Shown: piece after piece, positions 24,145 through 35,868 of the stretch
How positions within the stretch are numbered: the stretch's first letter is position 1
How the letters are laid out: every line of letters begins with the position of its first letter
Assembly (NCBI RefSeq): GCF_022605165.1
Contig: NC_063075.1
Span: 1 to 64,000, forward strand
Source of the DNA: Purpureocillium takamizusanense
Taxonomy: Eukaryota; Ascomycota; Sordariomycetes; Hypocreales; Ophiocordycipitaceae
Length of the DNA: 64,000 nucleotides
Direction: 5' to 3'
Notes under the pieces: model-generated
What the model was told of the DNA's origin: nothing
What the model saw: only the letters and a program-made list of their open reading frames with translations
The model's database searches: none
Position numbers and translations under genes: made by a program

Positions 24145-26673
24145 ATGCCGAGTACAACGTGTGCCCCAGTCCTGGGCGGGCAGGCATCAGAACCTGGACA
24201 CAGTTCCCGCCCCGATGACAAGCAGCGCAAAGTCCGCAAGGGCACCCGGAGCTGCTGGGGATGCAAGCGGCGAAAGATCCGGTGCTCGTTTTCGACACCG
24301 TCCGACTCCGTCTGTGTCCCGTGCCGGCGGCGTCGTACCAACTGCGTGAGCCAGGAGCACCCCGAGGAAATGGCGGGGCCGTCATTGCCTGCTGTAGGCC
24401 GCGACCACCGAATGGACGATCGGATTGTTCGAGTCGAGGCCATCATCGAGAAACTGGTCAAGCAAGTGGGCAACGGTGCCCATACTGCCTCTTCGTACCC
24501 CGGGTCAAGCGACGGAGCAGACGTGGCCCCCTCCTTAGCTGCGAATAGTAACGCGCCAGAGGTACGCCGCACATGCTGCATTTGCACCACGATAGCTGAC
24601 CTGACATAGCCAGATATGCCATTGGATAGCTTTCGTCTCGACGAGGAACCGTCGCGCGCATCCTCGACGGTGCCGACACCGGAGACACGAAGAGCCCCGG
24701 GACCGACTACTCCTTCCCGCTGCCTCTCTCCTTGCGGCAACATCTCGGCCATACTGCACGCAGCCTTGCCACCCATCGAGGACGTTCGCTTGATCATCAA
24801 GGCAGGCATTGACGTGTCGTTCCACAAGCTCATCACCCATCCGCTCACCGTGCTCGCTCAAGAGCCGGGAGGGTGGAAGGGCAACCTAGCGGCGATACCT
24901 GACGCAAAGACGCATCCGGTTCTGCTCGCCAAGTATCTACTCATCATGGCCACATGTCTGCAGTTTGCGCACCCAGACCTCCATGGCGAGGAGATCAGTC
25001 TCCTGTCCGAACCGCCGCCTCAAATGATGCGCCGACTCGCTGACACGGCAACTGACCTTGTGACCAACAATGACAATCTTGTAGACTGTGTCGAGGGACT
25101 CGAGTGCGTCATGCTCCAGTCTCTCTTTGAGGCGAATGGTGGCCGTCTTCGGCGCGCTTGGTTCGCCTGCAGGCGCGCCATGTTGATTGCGCAGAGTATG
25201 GGCCTCCACCGCAGTCGCATACAACAGCCACTCAAAGTCATCGACCCTAACCAGCCTGTATATCCATGCTACTTCTGGTACCGCATCGTCTGCACGGATC
25301 GACAGCTGTCCTTGATGCTGGGTCTGCCGCAGGGTTCTCAAGATGTCTCCATGGGATCGGAAGCAGCCCTCGCGAGCGACAACATCCTAGGCAGATTCGA
25401 GCGCAAGCAATGCGTCATCGCATCGCGAATTCTCGATCGCAACGAGTCGGCAGACGCACATGTGGTGGATGACTTCGCGACGCTGCGAGAGATTGATGCC
25501 GACCTCCAAAAGGCTGCCAACGAGATGCCTGACAAGTGGTGGCTGGTTCCCAATCTCGCTAGTGTGGCTCGCGACCCGGAAAAGATGTTCTGGGAAACGA
25601 TTCGCTTGCTTGAGCAGATGCTCTACTTTAACTTACTCAACCTCCTGCACCTACCGTATATGCTTCGGTCAAACACGCCCGACACCACCAAGTATGAATA
25701 CAGCAAGCTGACGAGTGTCAATGCATCACGGGAGCTCCTAGCGCGGTTTGTCATGTTTCGTTCCTTCAACCGCGTAGCCTTTTGCTGCCGATCCGTCGAT
25801 TTTTTCGCCCTTATAGCCGCCATGACGCTAGTGATTGCCCTTCTCGACGGACACGATAAGCAGCGGCAGCGGCGAGGGGGATCCGATATTTCGGGAATCG
25901 GTATGCTCCCACATCAAAGAAATAGCGACCGAGCCATGATGGAGCAGGTTCTCGACAACATGCAAGAGGTTGCCAGGGCGAGCTCGGATGCTTTGAGTAA
26001 GCGTAGCTCGATCCTGCTCAAAAGTCTGCTCGATCTCGAGAAAGCCGCAGTTGAGGGAAAGTCGCACGAGCACAACGCGCGAGCGAACGGCAGTGCCGCG
26101 ACGACGGCTACGGCAGATGCCTACACCGAGTCGGCCGTTGATAACGGGCCATCTATCCGCATCTGTATTCCCTACTTTGGCACCGTCAGAATTGGCCGCG
26201 ATCGTGTGGTAGCCATCGAAGCTCAACAGCGCGCTACAGGCCCCCCGGCCATGGAGCAATCGCCTGTGCTGACTAGCACTGTCACTGCCTCATCGGCAGA
26301 ACGAGCGCCTGAAGGCGGGTATCAGCCTGAGCAGGCCAACGAATGGTTTGGTGCTGACGTCTTGAACTCCGGACCGGGCTCGTCCAACGCTGGCAGGCTG
26401 GATGAATCGCTGACGTCTCCGCACATGCGACAGCTCACCCAGATACCTATCACGGCAGGGCCACTACTGGCGGAGCAAGTGCACCAGCAACTATTTACGA
26501 GTTCCGTCAACGACGTTTTGCAGCGGCAGGACCCGTGCCCTAGCCAGATCGCAGGAATGGACGATTGGGCGTTTCATGACGTTGACACGGCCTTTTTTGA
26601 AAGACTATTCAGAGGTCCCGGTGGGGGAGAGGTTGGTTATGACGGCATTTGGGCGGATTGGGGAGGCGTCTAG
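24145..26673 (+). CDS. Zn2Cys6 transcription factor with fungal-specific middle domain
   Basis: Predicted nuclear pathway regulator. Two exons, 24145-24561 and 24610-26673 (48-bp intron, phase 0), give 826 aa. The N-terminus has the binuclear zinc cluster CWGCKRRKIRC then CVPCRRRRTNC (spacing 2-6-9-2-6) after a basic stretch. A short heptad-like region (RIVRVEAIIEKLVKQV) fits a dimerisation coil. The long C-terminal part fits the fungal_trans regulatory domain, with the typical stretch RAWFACRRAMLIAQSMGLH. It lies between the dioxygenase and the terpene cyclase genes, so it most likely controls this cluster. Its promoter carries a 22-bp palindrome. Confidence 0.9.
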
Positions 26674-27407
26674 TAGGTAAGCGCTGCGGCTATGGGACCA
26701 ATCCTCGGTTCGGGCGCGGCCATTATCTTCTTGATGCTTTATATATAGGACAATGACTATAGAAGTGATTGAAGGTTCCATCACTAGTCGTCAACTACAG
26801 GAGCAGGGGCGTTGCATTACACCGGTGTCTAATCGCTGGGCCATTGCCGGCGTTCCAGGTGACTGCCACACCATCGGACACCGCAACATCATTGAACATA
26901 AAGACAGGGCAAAATGCGTTATGAGAATTTTCTAAGGGTGCTACGAGGTAGGAGCATGGGATTGGCAGCTACTTCGAGGGTGATCATCGTTGGCCTGGCC
27001 GACAGACGACGCACTGGGGACGAACAACGCTATTTTGCGCATCTTATCGGACGTTTCTACGTTGTATACTAGCCGGAATTGAGAAGAACCGGAATGGTTT
27101 TGCGTGAGAGTGCCGAGCAATGGCAAAATTTACTAAACTCGTTGCCGCCACCGCCAATATGTCTCTAACCCACTGATGAAAGCTAGGCTTTCGCAAAGCC
27201 ACAAGTTACTCGGCGTATTCCCATCGGCTTTGTCTCCAACTTCATCAACTGGTTCCTGTGCCGCAGGACCGAACAAAGGACTTTATGAACCTTCCAACTT
27301 TGCATGCTCCCCGGACAAACCGCGGTAGCGAAAGCGACAGCGAGCAGTATGCGCTCTTCTTGTCACACAGCTGCTTCGTGTTTTGTGTCAAAGCACACCT
27401 TGGATGT
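26674..27407. other. Convergent intergenic spacer
   Basis: 734 bp between the 3' ends of the regulator and the terpene cyclase. I see no gene, RNA or repeat. Confidence 0.5.
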
Positions 27408-28550
27408 TCAAGAGCTGACCTCGGCGTTGACAATGGCGTCGAAATGATCTGCATATCGGACAGGAGTAGTGAATAGCGCGCCCCGATGACCCTCATGTTT
27501 GAGAAATTGTTCCAGTATTTGGCCCATTGCCTCGGGGATCGGAAAGCGAATATTACCACGCACCCGCTCGTGATATCTGTCCATCATCGGAACATAGACC
27601 AGACCTGCCGATGCAAAACGCCTGAGATGCTCATTAGGTTGTGTGTCCAAGTAATCTAAACATCTCATATATATCCAGCGCAGCTCGCGCTTCAGCTGAG
27701 CCCTATCTCCGGCGACGGTTTCAGTCTTTTCGCCCTGTAGGATTCCCATGCATTCTTTAGCAATATCTAAACTCATGCAATGGGACATGGATGCTATTTC
27801 AAGAGAGTAGTCTGTCATGGGCTTGGCCATCGGACTTTCAGTTGCCAAGAGCAAGGCACTGCAACCAAGGGTGTTTGCCGTGAGAACTCTATACTGGGTC
27901 ATCATGCTCGTTTTAGATACCAGCAACGGCCGCAATCCCAGGTCGACTTTTTCCAGGTATTGGCAGATTGCTTGCCGCCAGACACACATTTCTGCGAACT
28001 TGATGAGGTCAGGCTTAACGTCTTCAGCATATAAGCCAGCTAGGCATTCGGCCCAAGTATGGCCAAGAAAGCGGAAAGTGCCATCAATAAGGTGTTTCGG
28101 CGGGATCTGCATATCGTCTGGTATCGTCGCGAATCCCACGTATATCTGTTTCCAATAATGTCGAGGATGCATCGCCCCGCCCCAGTGCACCCACCACGAG
28201 AGACTATCCCTCATTGCATATAAACACACGTCGTCTAGCGTTGAATCGCCCTTGTCACTGGTAATGGCGTAGTCGTTAGGGTGACAGTCTATAGATGTCT
28301 CCATGAAGTGGTCAATGTGTTTGACCAAGTCCTGAACGCCATAGCATGTGCAGGGCGGTGCACAGGTATCCCCTAAGGCAGAGAACAAGGGTGCGGCGTC
28401 CTCATCAATCCTCGCGCCCAGTCGAACCTTATGGGTTTTAATGGAAGGGCGCTTTAGGTTGCAATAATGGACGTTAAAGCGAAGTGGAGCTGAACCTGGG
28501 ATGAAGCCATCTCCAAAATACTGCTTGAGACTTTGCCACATCCCATTCAT
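27408..28550 (-). CDS. Candidate humulene synthase, AsR6 type (non-canonical class I terpene cyclase)
   Basis: Single-exon, 380-aa, helix-rich protein without signal peptide or membrane segment. It does not show the usual terpene-synthase DDxxD plus NSE pair. Possible metal ligands are the acidic DSTLDD segment (around residue 105) and the later segment SLDIAKECMGILQGEK, but these are guesses. The family known from xenovulene (AsR6) and eupenifeldin biosynthesis makes alpha-humulene with a fold that sequence searches did not link to older synthases. Size, absence of ordinary motifs, and position between tropolone genes and a Diels-Alderase-like gene support this assignment. The alternative is an unknown helical protein; the cluster context decides my call. 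Confidence 0.72.
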   Translation of the reverse strand: MNGMWQSLKQYFGDGFIPGSAPLRFNVHYCNLKRPSIKTHKVRLGARIDEDAAPLFSALGDTCAPPCTCYGVQDLVKHIDHFMETSIDCHPNDYAITSDKGDSTLDDVCLYAMRDSLSWWVHWGGAMHPRHYWKQIYVGFATIPDDMQIPPKHLIDGTFRFLGHTWAECLAGLYAEDVKPDLIKFAEMCVWRQAICQYLEKVDLGLRPLLVSKTSMMTQYRVLTANTLGCSALLLATESPMAKPMTDYSLEIASMSHCMSLDIAKECMGILQGEKTETVAGDRAQLKRELRWIYMRCLDYLDTQPNEHLRRFASAGLVYVPMMDRYHERVRGNIRFPIPEAMGQILEQFLKHEGHRGALFTTPVRYADHFDAIVNAEVSS

Positions 28551-30522
28551 ATTGAAAATTCGCTAGTCGACTAATTCGATTTAAAGTGGTGTTGGAACGA
28601 CCAGGCAAATGGTGTGAAGGCCAAAAATTCAGTATTTGCGGAAAATGGACTTTACATAAACATAGAATACCAAGCAGGGAAGCAGAGGGAAGCAAATGAA
28701 GATCGCAAGCGCTGTCGGCGACTTTAGCGAAGAAGTTGGTTCGGACAGTTCGGGACAGTTATGTCGGTGAAAGTATTGTAGAACCCCTGCCCACCCCTCG
28801 GCGCTGCTCCCCCGTCACATACGGTCCGAGAATGGTGCTAAGACGAACCTGGTGAATATACTGACCATACACCGGACACGGCTGTCAGTCGGTCCTGATG
28901 CTGTAGATCGGCGGGAAATAGAATCAAGGAACCAGACGTGTCCATCGGCGTGTTTTCGGCACAAAGAACATTAGGCATTAGCGGGATATCGCGACACATA
29001 AAGGCTTAACGCATATGTAATTACGTCAGTCGCATAGTCTAAGCTAATTTGAAGGGCTCTGTTATGTATGGCGTACTGGTAGAAGTTGCATTAGTCGTCA
29101 AAGTCGGCGATGGCACGCATGGTCATATCGCTCTCTAGAGCGCTTGCAGAGCCCTCCGGGCGGACCTATCTAGGGCTCTGGCATTCATTGACCAATAAAA
29201 TAATATAAAACACACATAATTACACAGCTCTACAGTGTAGTCAGAGGGAGAGACCAGCCGCTGCTAGGTTAGGTCTTGAAGCAGGCTGTGATGAGTTTCC
29301 ACAGACCAGGCGCATCCAGCAATGCCTTCAGCTCATGAAGGGCAGGCTACGTGCTCGTAAATACCTGTTGAAATGACTTGACATTGATTTACCGAATAAG
29401 CCGATTCGTTCGGCCTGCAAGCATTGTCTCTAGTGCTAGAAAAACGCACATGCTACAAGATACAAAATGGGTTCCTGCCACCAAATTATATAGATGTAAG
29501 AGGCATTCACCGCAGTTGATGAGTGTCTTTCTACCCAAAAGCTCATGGCAGACACACTTCTATTGCTCGCCTGGATTGCCCTTAGTGCTTGGATGTCAGC
29601 TTACCTTATTGACTACTTCGACTTGCTAACTAGCGATGTTAATGAGGCTGATGTACTGCTAGAGGTTATGCCTACAACAAAGCGTGAGGTTGATCCCAAA
29701 GCCCCTTGCGAATTATAAAGGGGTAGTTTAATTTAGGTCTCAACTTACCGTTAATGTATAGGACCCAAGAACATTCTTCGGCAAACGTCGCAGGAAGGTC
29801 ATTCCAAGTCGCCTACTTAGGGGATTCGGTGGCAAGATTGGTCCAGGGCCACTGGTAGCAGCCTTGACCAAAAGATCACTATTGCACAATATAGTTGGGA
29901 GCAACATGCAGTAGCCTCGGTCACGGTTTGAGGGTTAGCGGGCCTAGCGGTAACAGTTGTGGGGAATGCCCAACCCGAAAACGTACTCTCTCGACCTATA
30001 TCACAATGTTCGGGGTTAGGACGACGGGGTGGCTGAGAAACCATCAACATGACAAGAGTCTACCAAGATGGCAAGAGGACCCGGTCTACCACACGAAATA
30101 CGGCTGTCTACCTCATATCTTAGGCAATCAAGTTGGAAATAGAGGCCCGTTGGGCGATGGTGCGCTTGTCGCGCGTTCAGAGAGCCGTTGCAGATAGGAT
30201 ATTGCTGCTAGCGTGACTATACGGATACGATATCACATCTGAGTTAGCTAACCAATGCGCGATTCGTCAAGAACTCCATGTTTTCTCGCCGAGGAGGGAA
30301 GAATGTGCCGAGTCCTTGGATACATGCTCGGAAGTAACACACAAGTCGTCCGGCGATAGATCAGTCATCTCCGAGTGATTTCTAACTATGAACGCCGAGA
30401 ACCTTGAAAAGTAATAAATGCAGCTGCTATCGCAAGCACGCTCCGTCAGTTTTGTCTTATCTTACTCGTATGTACTCGTCAAACAGCGACACATCTCGCA
30501 AAATTCACATATATCCGGCACA
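28551..30522. other. Gene-poor stretch between cyclase and P450
   Basis: Nearly 2 kb with no gene I can support. Around 29141-29176 there is a short inverted repeat (CAGAGCCCT ... AGGGCTCTG) that could be the foot of a decayed transposon. A small ATG-initiated frame at 29545-29718 (57 codons, hydrophobic start) has no recognisable features. The P450 promoter lies at the right end. Confidence 0.45.
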
Positions 30523-32621
30523 ATGACTATTGTCCCTGCAAGTTTAGAATCCTCTTGGGATATGACGATATGCTCCTCGGTGGCGCTGGGAGTCTTTTTC
30601 CATCAGGTGGTCCGACAGTTGGAAGTCGACAGTCGCGGATGGACGTTGGTGTGTATTTGCATGGTCATGCTTGTATCTCCCATCATGGCCAACGTTTGGC
30701 TCGGCAATGGTGTCACAATCGCACTCTGGCGTACCGCGTCGGCCGACACGTCCTTCCTCGCCGGTCTGTTTGGTAGCATGCTGTTATACAGGGCGTTCTT
30801 CCATCGACTTAGGCGGTTCCCTGGGCCGTTTGCCGCGCGTTTGTCCAACTTTTACCAGTATGTAGTGCTTAAAACCTTGTCCATTCTAGAGTTGAAGAGC
30901 CAGTGATTCGCAGCGATATCAGCCTACTGCTTCATCGCTCTTAATCATTCGAAAATGACACACCTATAAATACCGACCCACGTACTGATTGTGAATACCA
31001 TAGCTTTGCCATCACAGCACGCACCAACATGCAGCATCATCTTTTCATACGGAAGCTGCATGGGCAATATGGCGATTTTGTGCGAACTGGACCACGCGAG
31101 CTGTCGATACGTCGTGCCTCAGCCATAAATCTGATATATGGCCCTTCTTCTACCTGCGGTAAGGCTACGTGGTACGATCAAAACTCCGACAACCCCGACC
31201 ATGTCTCCGTCGAAAATATTCGCGACCTGGGGAAACACAGAACCAGGCGAAAGGCTTGGGACAATGGGCTTGGCTTTAGAGGCACGTTCCTACTCAAGTA
31301 CACAATTGCCTTTCCCATGACTGATGTCGCTGACGGAGGCACTGCTGCAAGCCCTCGCCGCTTATGAGCCTCGCATAACAGCGAAATTGGATTTGTTACT
31401 GGCCCGAATGGACGAGGGGAAGTCGATGGACATGACTCAGCTCGGAATGTTTTTTTCTTTTGATGTTATGGGAGACATTGGCTTCTCAAGTGACTTTCGC
31501 ATGCTTGAGTGAGTGGTAACGCACATGTTTCCTTCCGATCTCCCCCTATTTCCACAACCTCTTCGTAGTCTTCTAGACATGCATGTAGCCACTAAGTACG
31601 CCACAGAACTGGCCAGGAGCATCGCGCTATCCGCAGCCTTCACGCAGCCATGGACGTCGCAGGCCTAATGACTACTGTTCCGTGGCTGATGAATATGCTG
31701 CGAAAGGTCCCTGGGGCCACTGGGGTATTCGAACGATTCGCTCAATGGTGTTACGATCAACTTGAGGAGAAGCGAGAGGCACTGAAAGTCGCTAATAAGG
31801 GCCAACAGCCACGTGATGTGATTTCATGGCTCATCAAGTCTGAGGATGAAGCATCTGGTATGGCTGGTTCAACTTCAGCTGCGATCCAGGAGGATGCTCG
31901 AGTCTTGATCATCGCTGGCAGGTTAGTATCTCTCCCAATTCTTGGACTGGGGATGGGAAACTAAACTGCACTGAAGCGATACCGCAGCCAGCGCAATCAC
32001 TAACACGTAAGTACTGCTCGAAGATGTTATCAGCTTGTGTGTCCTTCCTCGGTCTACTTTGACTAATTCTCCAGACTTTACTTTCTGGCCAAGTATCCCG
32101 CTGTCTGCGAAAAGCTTCAGCAGTTGCTGAAGGTTATATTCCCCGCCGGAGACACCGACTGGAATTACGCTAAGGTCAAGGCAATCCCGTACCTGGACTA
32201 CATTATCAACGAGACTCTGCGACTTCGTCCCGCGGCTCCGATTGGTTTCCTGCGAGAAACTCCGCCGCAGGGCTTGCAAGTTGATGATGTCTTCATACCT
32301 GGAGGAACCATCGTCTCCGTTCCGACTTGGGCAATTCACAGGGATTCTCGCAATTGGGAAAGACCGGATGATTTCGTGCCGGAGCGGTGGGAGAAAATGT
32401 CGACCAACACGGCGCCGTACATAGCTTTCCAACGTGGCCCATTTTCCTGCGCGGGCAAGAATCTTGCCATCATGGAGCTTCGCATGGTCATTAGCCGTAT
32501 TGTTCTCAGGTATAGGATAGCCTTTGCTCCAGGAGAGGATGGGGAGGCTTTTCAGTCTGGAGCCAAGGAGAAGTTGACTCTATGGCTTCCTCCACTACGC
32601 ATGGTTTTCACTCGGAGATAG
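30523..32621 (+). CDS. Cytochrome P450 of the tropolone-sesquiterpenoid cluster
   Basis: Membrane-anchored haem monooxygenase. Exons are 30523-30857, 31004-31281, 31352-31508, 31607-31921, 31977-32006 and 32075-32621, giving 553 aa with all phases matching. The N-terminus has two or three hydrophobic helices, then the proline hinge FPGPFAAR. The I-helix AGSDTA is assembled across an intron. The K-helix ETLRLRP, PERW, and the haem loop FQRGPFSCAG complete the family signature. The second intron starts with GC instead of GT (AG|GCACGT...CAAG). Possible substrates are the tropolone methyl/aldehyde (TropD/AsR2-like role) or humulene; the sequence does not decide. It lies between the terpene cyclase and the Diels-Alderase candidate. 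An in-frame Met 35 codons upstream is less likely the start. Confidence 0.9.
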
Positions 32622-34080
32622 GTCATTTTCATCCTCAGTCACCACTTTCACATGGTTTGCCTAGGACTGCGTCGCCGCGGCGTCCAATCTATCAGACAAT
32701 GAGTAGCACTATTTACACCGTTACGTTTCTCTATTTCCACACATCTAAGACCTGCCAAGCCTGGCTTACAGTGCAACACCAACCAAACAACCCTCCCCCC
32801 CACCCGGGGGGGGCTACGGGGCTACGGGGTTCGGACTGGGGGCTACAGCAGCGTTCGAGGCCAGCACGCTACGCGCAACCAAAGGCATCTCAGGCTCCTG
32901 GGCTGCGCCGCAGCTTTTAAATGCCCGCAGGCTACGCGCAATTAAACCCAACGGAAGCTACGAACTACAGCCTGAAGTCGGTGGGCTACGTGCGGCGGCG
33001 TGTAAGTGGCACTATAGGCCGCTATGAGGCAGGGGTTGTTATTATTGGCTGTAGCGGGCTTGGCAGGCTTCGATATGTAAAAATAGAAAAACGCATAGCT
33101 ATGAATAGCAACATTTGATCTGGGCTTGACTGTTCTTGCATGTAATGAAGTGCTAGGACAGAACGCACACACGCGAGCCCAGGCAGAGAATTGGGGCACG
33201 CACGTGACGCCCCCGAACCATGGGGTATTAGAGCCCGTCTAGCTAGCGAACTGGAAGCTTGAACCTACAAACTTCAGTCTTGCAATACAATCACCCCTAT
33301 GGTCGTCTGATCCTACCATTGCTACTCTTACCTGACTACCAACCTGATACCTGGCGAGTGAGCCATGACATTACAAGACAGAATATAAACTCAAGCCACG
33401 GTCCTTATCTATAAGAAACTCGAAACATATCCCTTAGCAGATAGCCTAGGGCCGTCAACCCTTTCCTGATGTCGAATGTCTATACTGTCGCTTTTCTTCA
33501 TTAATATTCCAAGGCATTTTGCTCGAGCACAAATAGCCACCAATGTTCTCGCCGAAAGATTGCTTGAAAAGCTCCATATCCCGCCGGTCACTTACGTACG
33601 AGTAGAGTCCATTACAAACGTACCGGTCCTGGCCGTGGTATGGCCGTCGGGACGAGGTAGGTGAACCGGACACATGCAGAAGTGCCGCACGGTCGCGCTA
33701 TGTACATGCATGACAATTTATTTCGCACATTTGGCCGAGGGAATGACCACAGGTCTAACTTCATGTCAGCTGTCAGCAGAACCACTACTACCCACATACG
33801 TACTCCACGACTTATTCACCGGGCCAGAGCGCGCATGACAGACAAAACCCGAGCACCAATCGGACATTTCATAGCCACTAAAAGTCGCCGATAAGCCCAG
33901 CGTCGTAATGAGGGCAACTGTCAGGGGTACCCTCGGTGAATCCTGAGCATCGACGCTAGAACGTGCTAAAATCTAGGTCATAGCTTAGTATTAAAGTCGG
34001 TAGTGTACTCGTCCCCGGTGCCGCTGGTTAAAGCACAAAACCTGTTCAAAATTTAACCATTTAAGGCGCAGAAGCTCGCA
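32622..34080. other. Repeat-bearing intergenic region
   Basis: Contains a C/G-run hairpin around 32792-32815, a degenerate GCTACG-rich stretch (32810-33060) that may be repeat-derived, the LTR-like element listed separately, and about 700 bp of unique sequence that should include the promoter of the next gene. No credible ORF. Confidence 0.5.
33141..33375. mobile_element. Solo-LTR-like element, copy 1
   Basis: A 235-bp unit with TGTAATG at the left and CATTACA at the right, the TG...CA inverted ends typical of LTRs. About 225 bp is nearly identical to 45448-45673 in the same orientation. Many of the differences are C/T changes. I could not see a clear 5-bp target duplication. The Pol-encoding interior is absent. 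Confidence 0.6.
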
Positions 34081-35166
34081 ATGAAGATTTTCGCATCACT
34101 TTTTGCCTTGGCTGCTGTGCCGCACGCGCTGGGGGGGCCTGCTATAAATACGGGCAAGGTTCCGCTGCCGGAGCGACTGTTGCACCATTTCCCGAACGGA
34201 ACCTGGGCGGAGAACATCTCCGTGCGTCCCAATGGCAACCTCCTGATCACTTTGTCTACGCCTACTGGATCGGTGATGCAGGTGAAGGAGCCATGGACTG
34301 CCAACCCTGTGGTGGAGGAAGTCTTCAACTTCGATCAATGGGTCGACAGGCTCATTGGTATAGGCGAAACTACTCGAGATACGTATGTTGTTGTTGGTTC
34401 ACGTTTTTACTCCCCGGACGCCATTGCATCTCCAGTTGAGACTACCTTTTGTGCCATGGAGCTCGACTTCAGCAAGGACCCAAACAAGCCCAAGGCACGC
34501 CTGATCGCTCGGCTCCCCGAGGCCTACCTCCTCCAGAGTGTTGCTGCCCTCCCCTGGGACCGCACCACCGTGCTTATTTCGGACCAGTATCTTCTGAAGC
34601 CGAGGTACAACCAAAGCGACTGGACGCCAAGCCCCGGCCAGGTCTGGCGGCTCAATACCGTTACGGGAAAATACAGCCTTGTCATGGCCAACTATCCCGA
34701 GATGACTTCCATCGGCGCCAAAGGTCCAGATGTTGGCATCAACGGCATCAAAATTCGAGGTAACTGGTTCTACTGGGGTAATACAGACAACAGCTATGTC
34801 TACCGGCTGAAGATCGACAAGAAAGGTGCCCCCGTGCCTCCCGGCAAACCACAGGTGGTCACGCACTTTGACACCTTCTGGAACGACTTCACATTTGGTC
34901 CCGAAGACGAGGACATCTTATGGTCGGCGGGTTGGAACCAGGTTGTGGCAGTCTCAAGCGCGGGTAAGGTTGTTGTTGTCGATGGCGTCGGTACAAGTAA
35001 CAACTTGACCTTCCCAGGACCAACTGCCACAGGCTTCGGCAGACACCATGAGGATAGGGATATTCTTTATGTTACGGGGAATTTATACTCTATCCCCGAT
35101 GTACCTATCGACGGCAAGATCGGTGGCTGGATACGAGCGATAAACACCACCGGCTTTCGATTCTAG
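34081..35166 (+). CDS. Candidate hetero-Diels-Alderase, AsR5/EupF/PycR1 type (secreted beta-propeller)
   Basis: Single-exon 361-aa protein with a clear signal peptide (about 1-18) and several possible N-glycosylation sites (NGT, NIS, NTT). The remainder is rich in beta-strand repeats (for example DRTTVLISDQYL, GQVWRLNTVTGKYSLV, GINGIKIRGNWFYWGNTD) fitting a six-bladed SMP-30/gluconolactonase-like propeller. Proteins of this type beside AsR6-like synthases catalyse the inverse-electron-demand hetero-Diels-Alder reaction between a tropolone o-quinone methide and (hydroxy)humulene, forming the dihydropyran link. The start is fixed by the signal peptide. The alternative is a plain lactonase-like protein, but both the fold and the neighbours fit a cyclase. 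Confidence 0.8.
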   Translation: MKIFASLFALAAVPHALGGPAINTGKVPLPERLLHHFPNGTWAENISVRPNGNLLITLSTPTGSVMQVKEPWTANPVVEEVFNFDQWVDRLIGIGETTRDTYVVVGSRFYSPDAIASPVETTFCAMELDFSKDPNKPKARLIARLPEAYLLQSVAALPWDRTTVLISDQYLLKPRYNQSDWTPSPGQVWRLNTVTGKYSLVMANYPEMTSIGAKGPDVGINGIKIRGNWFYWGNTDNSYVYRLKIDKKGAPVPPGKPQVVTHFDTFWNDFTFGPEDEDILWSAGWNQVVAVSSAGKVVVVDGVGTSNNLTFPGPTATGFGRHHEDRDILYVTGNLYSIPDVPIDGKIGGWIRAINTTGFRF

Positions 35167-35174
35167 GCCTGTAG

Positions 35175-35310
35175 AAGAAGAGGGGAACTACTTTACTATA
35201 CGCATATCTCAATTTGCCCATGTTCTGCCTAAATAAAGCGAAGCCCCATGTATACCGTGCGTATCGTGGGTAAATAGAGATATGCGTGTGGGAAAAGAAA
35301 TTCCTCTCTA
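35175..35310. repeat. Short inverted-repeat element (MITE relic)
   Basis: The left arm (about 35177-35212, with ACGCATATCTCAATTTGCCC) and the right arm (about 35255-35300, with GGGTAAATAGAGATATGCGT) are inverted copies separated by about 40 bp. They match the ends of the element at 9306-9636 and of the copy at 41356-41412. It lies directly after the stop codon of the propeller gene. Differences are mostly C/T or G/A, in keeping with RIP. Confidence 0.5.
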
Positions 35311-35868
35311 GAATGCCCACGAAGTCGCTATGAGATATGGCTGGACTAGTCCTAATCAACCGTCGCAGATTGCTCTTCTAATCAACTTTGGCTACGCTCA
35401 TAAGGGATGCTTAATTCCACATGAGTATTCAGACTAAAACTCACGTTGCATATATATCGATCAGGGTTGCTATCACGGAACTCTGTATAGATATGTTCCT
35501 CCGGTCAATTCGGCCGTTTAACTCCGCTGCTAATGTTTGGTTCTGTTATATACCGCTGGAGCCCACAGTTGGAGACCAATCTGCTCTTGGTAGACGCAAG
35601 CGAGACGTTGTTTATCGCCTTTTCGTTACGGAGACCCTTAGTGATAACCTATTGATGAACTTTAGGCGATTGAAGCAGCGAAATATCAGGAAGCTATATT
35701 ACATGGATACGCTAATGGAATAAGAATGAGTAGCGATAATTGGGTTATCCTTTTTTTTTTAAAGCTTGCTTATGTAAAAGCAACGATACCGCGACCATGT
35801 GAAGAAAAGGTGCATGAGGTCTGATAAAGGCTTGTAGGCACATCGCGGCGAACATCTTTCGCGTACTC
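35311..35868. other. Convergent intergenic spacer
   Basis: About 560 bp including a run of ten or more T near 35750. A 100-codon plus-strand frame at 35421-35723 has no recognisable domain, and I do not call it a gene. Confidence 0.45.

Noticed and set aside
29545..29718. 57-codon ORF in the gene-poor stretch as a small membrane protein
   Set aside because: No clear signal or helix pattern beyond a hydrophobic start, no splice partners, and it sits near a possible transposon foot.
30418..30522. 35-residue N-terminal extension of the cluster P450
   Set aside because: The ATG at 30523 is followed directly by a normal P450 membrane region; the extension is unlike the family.
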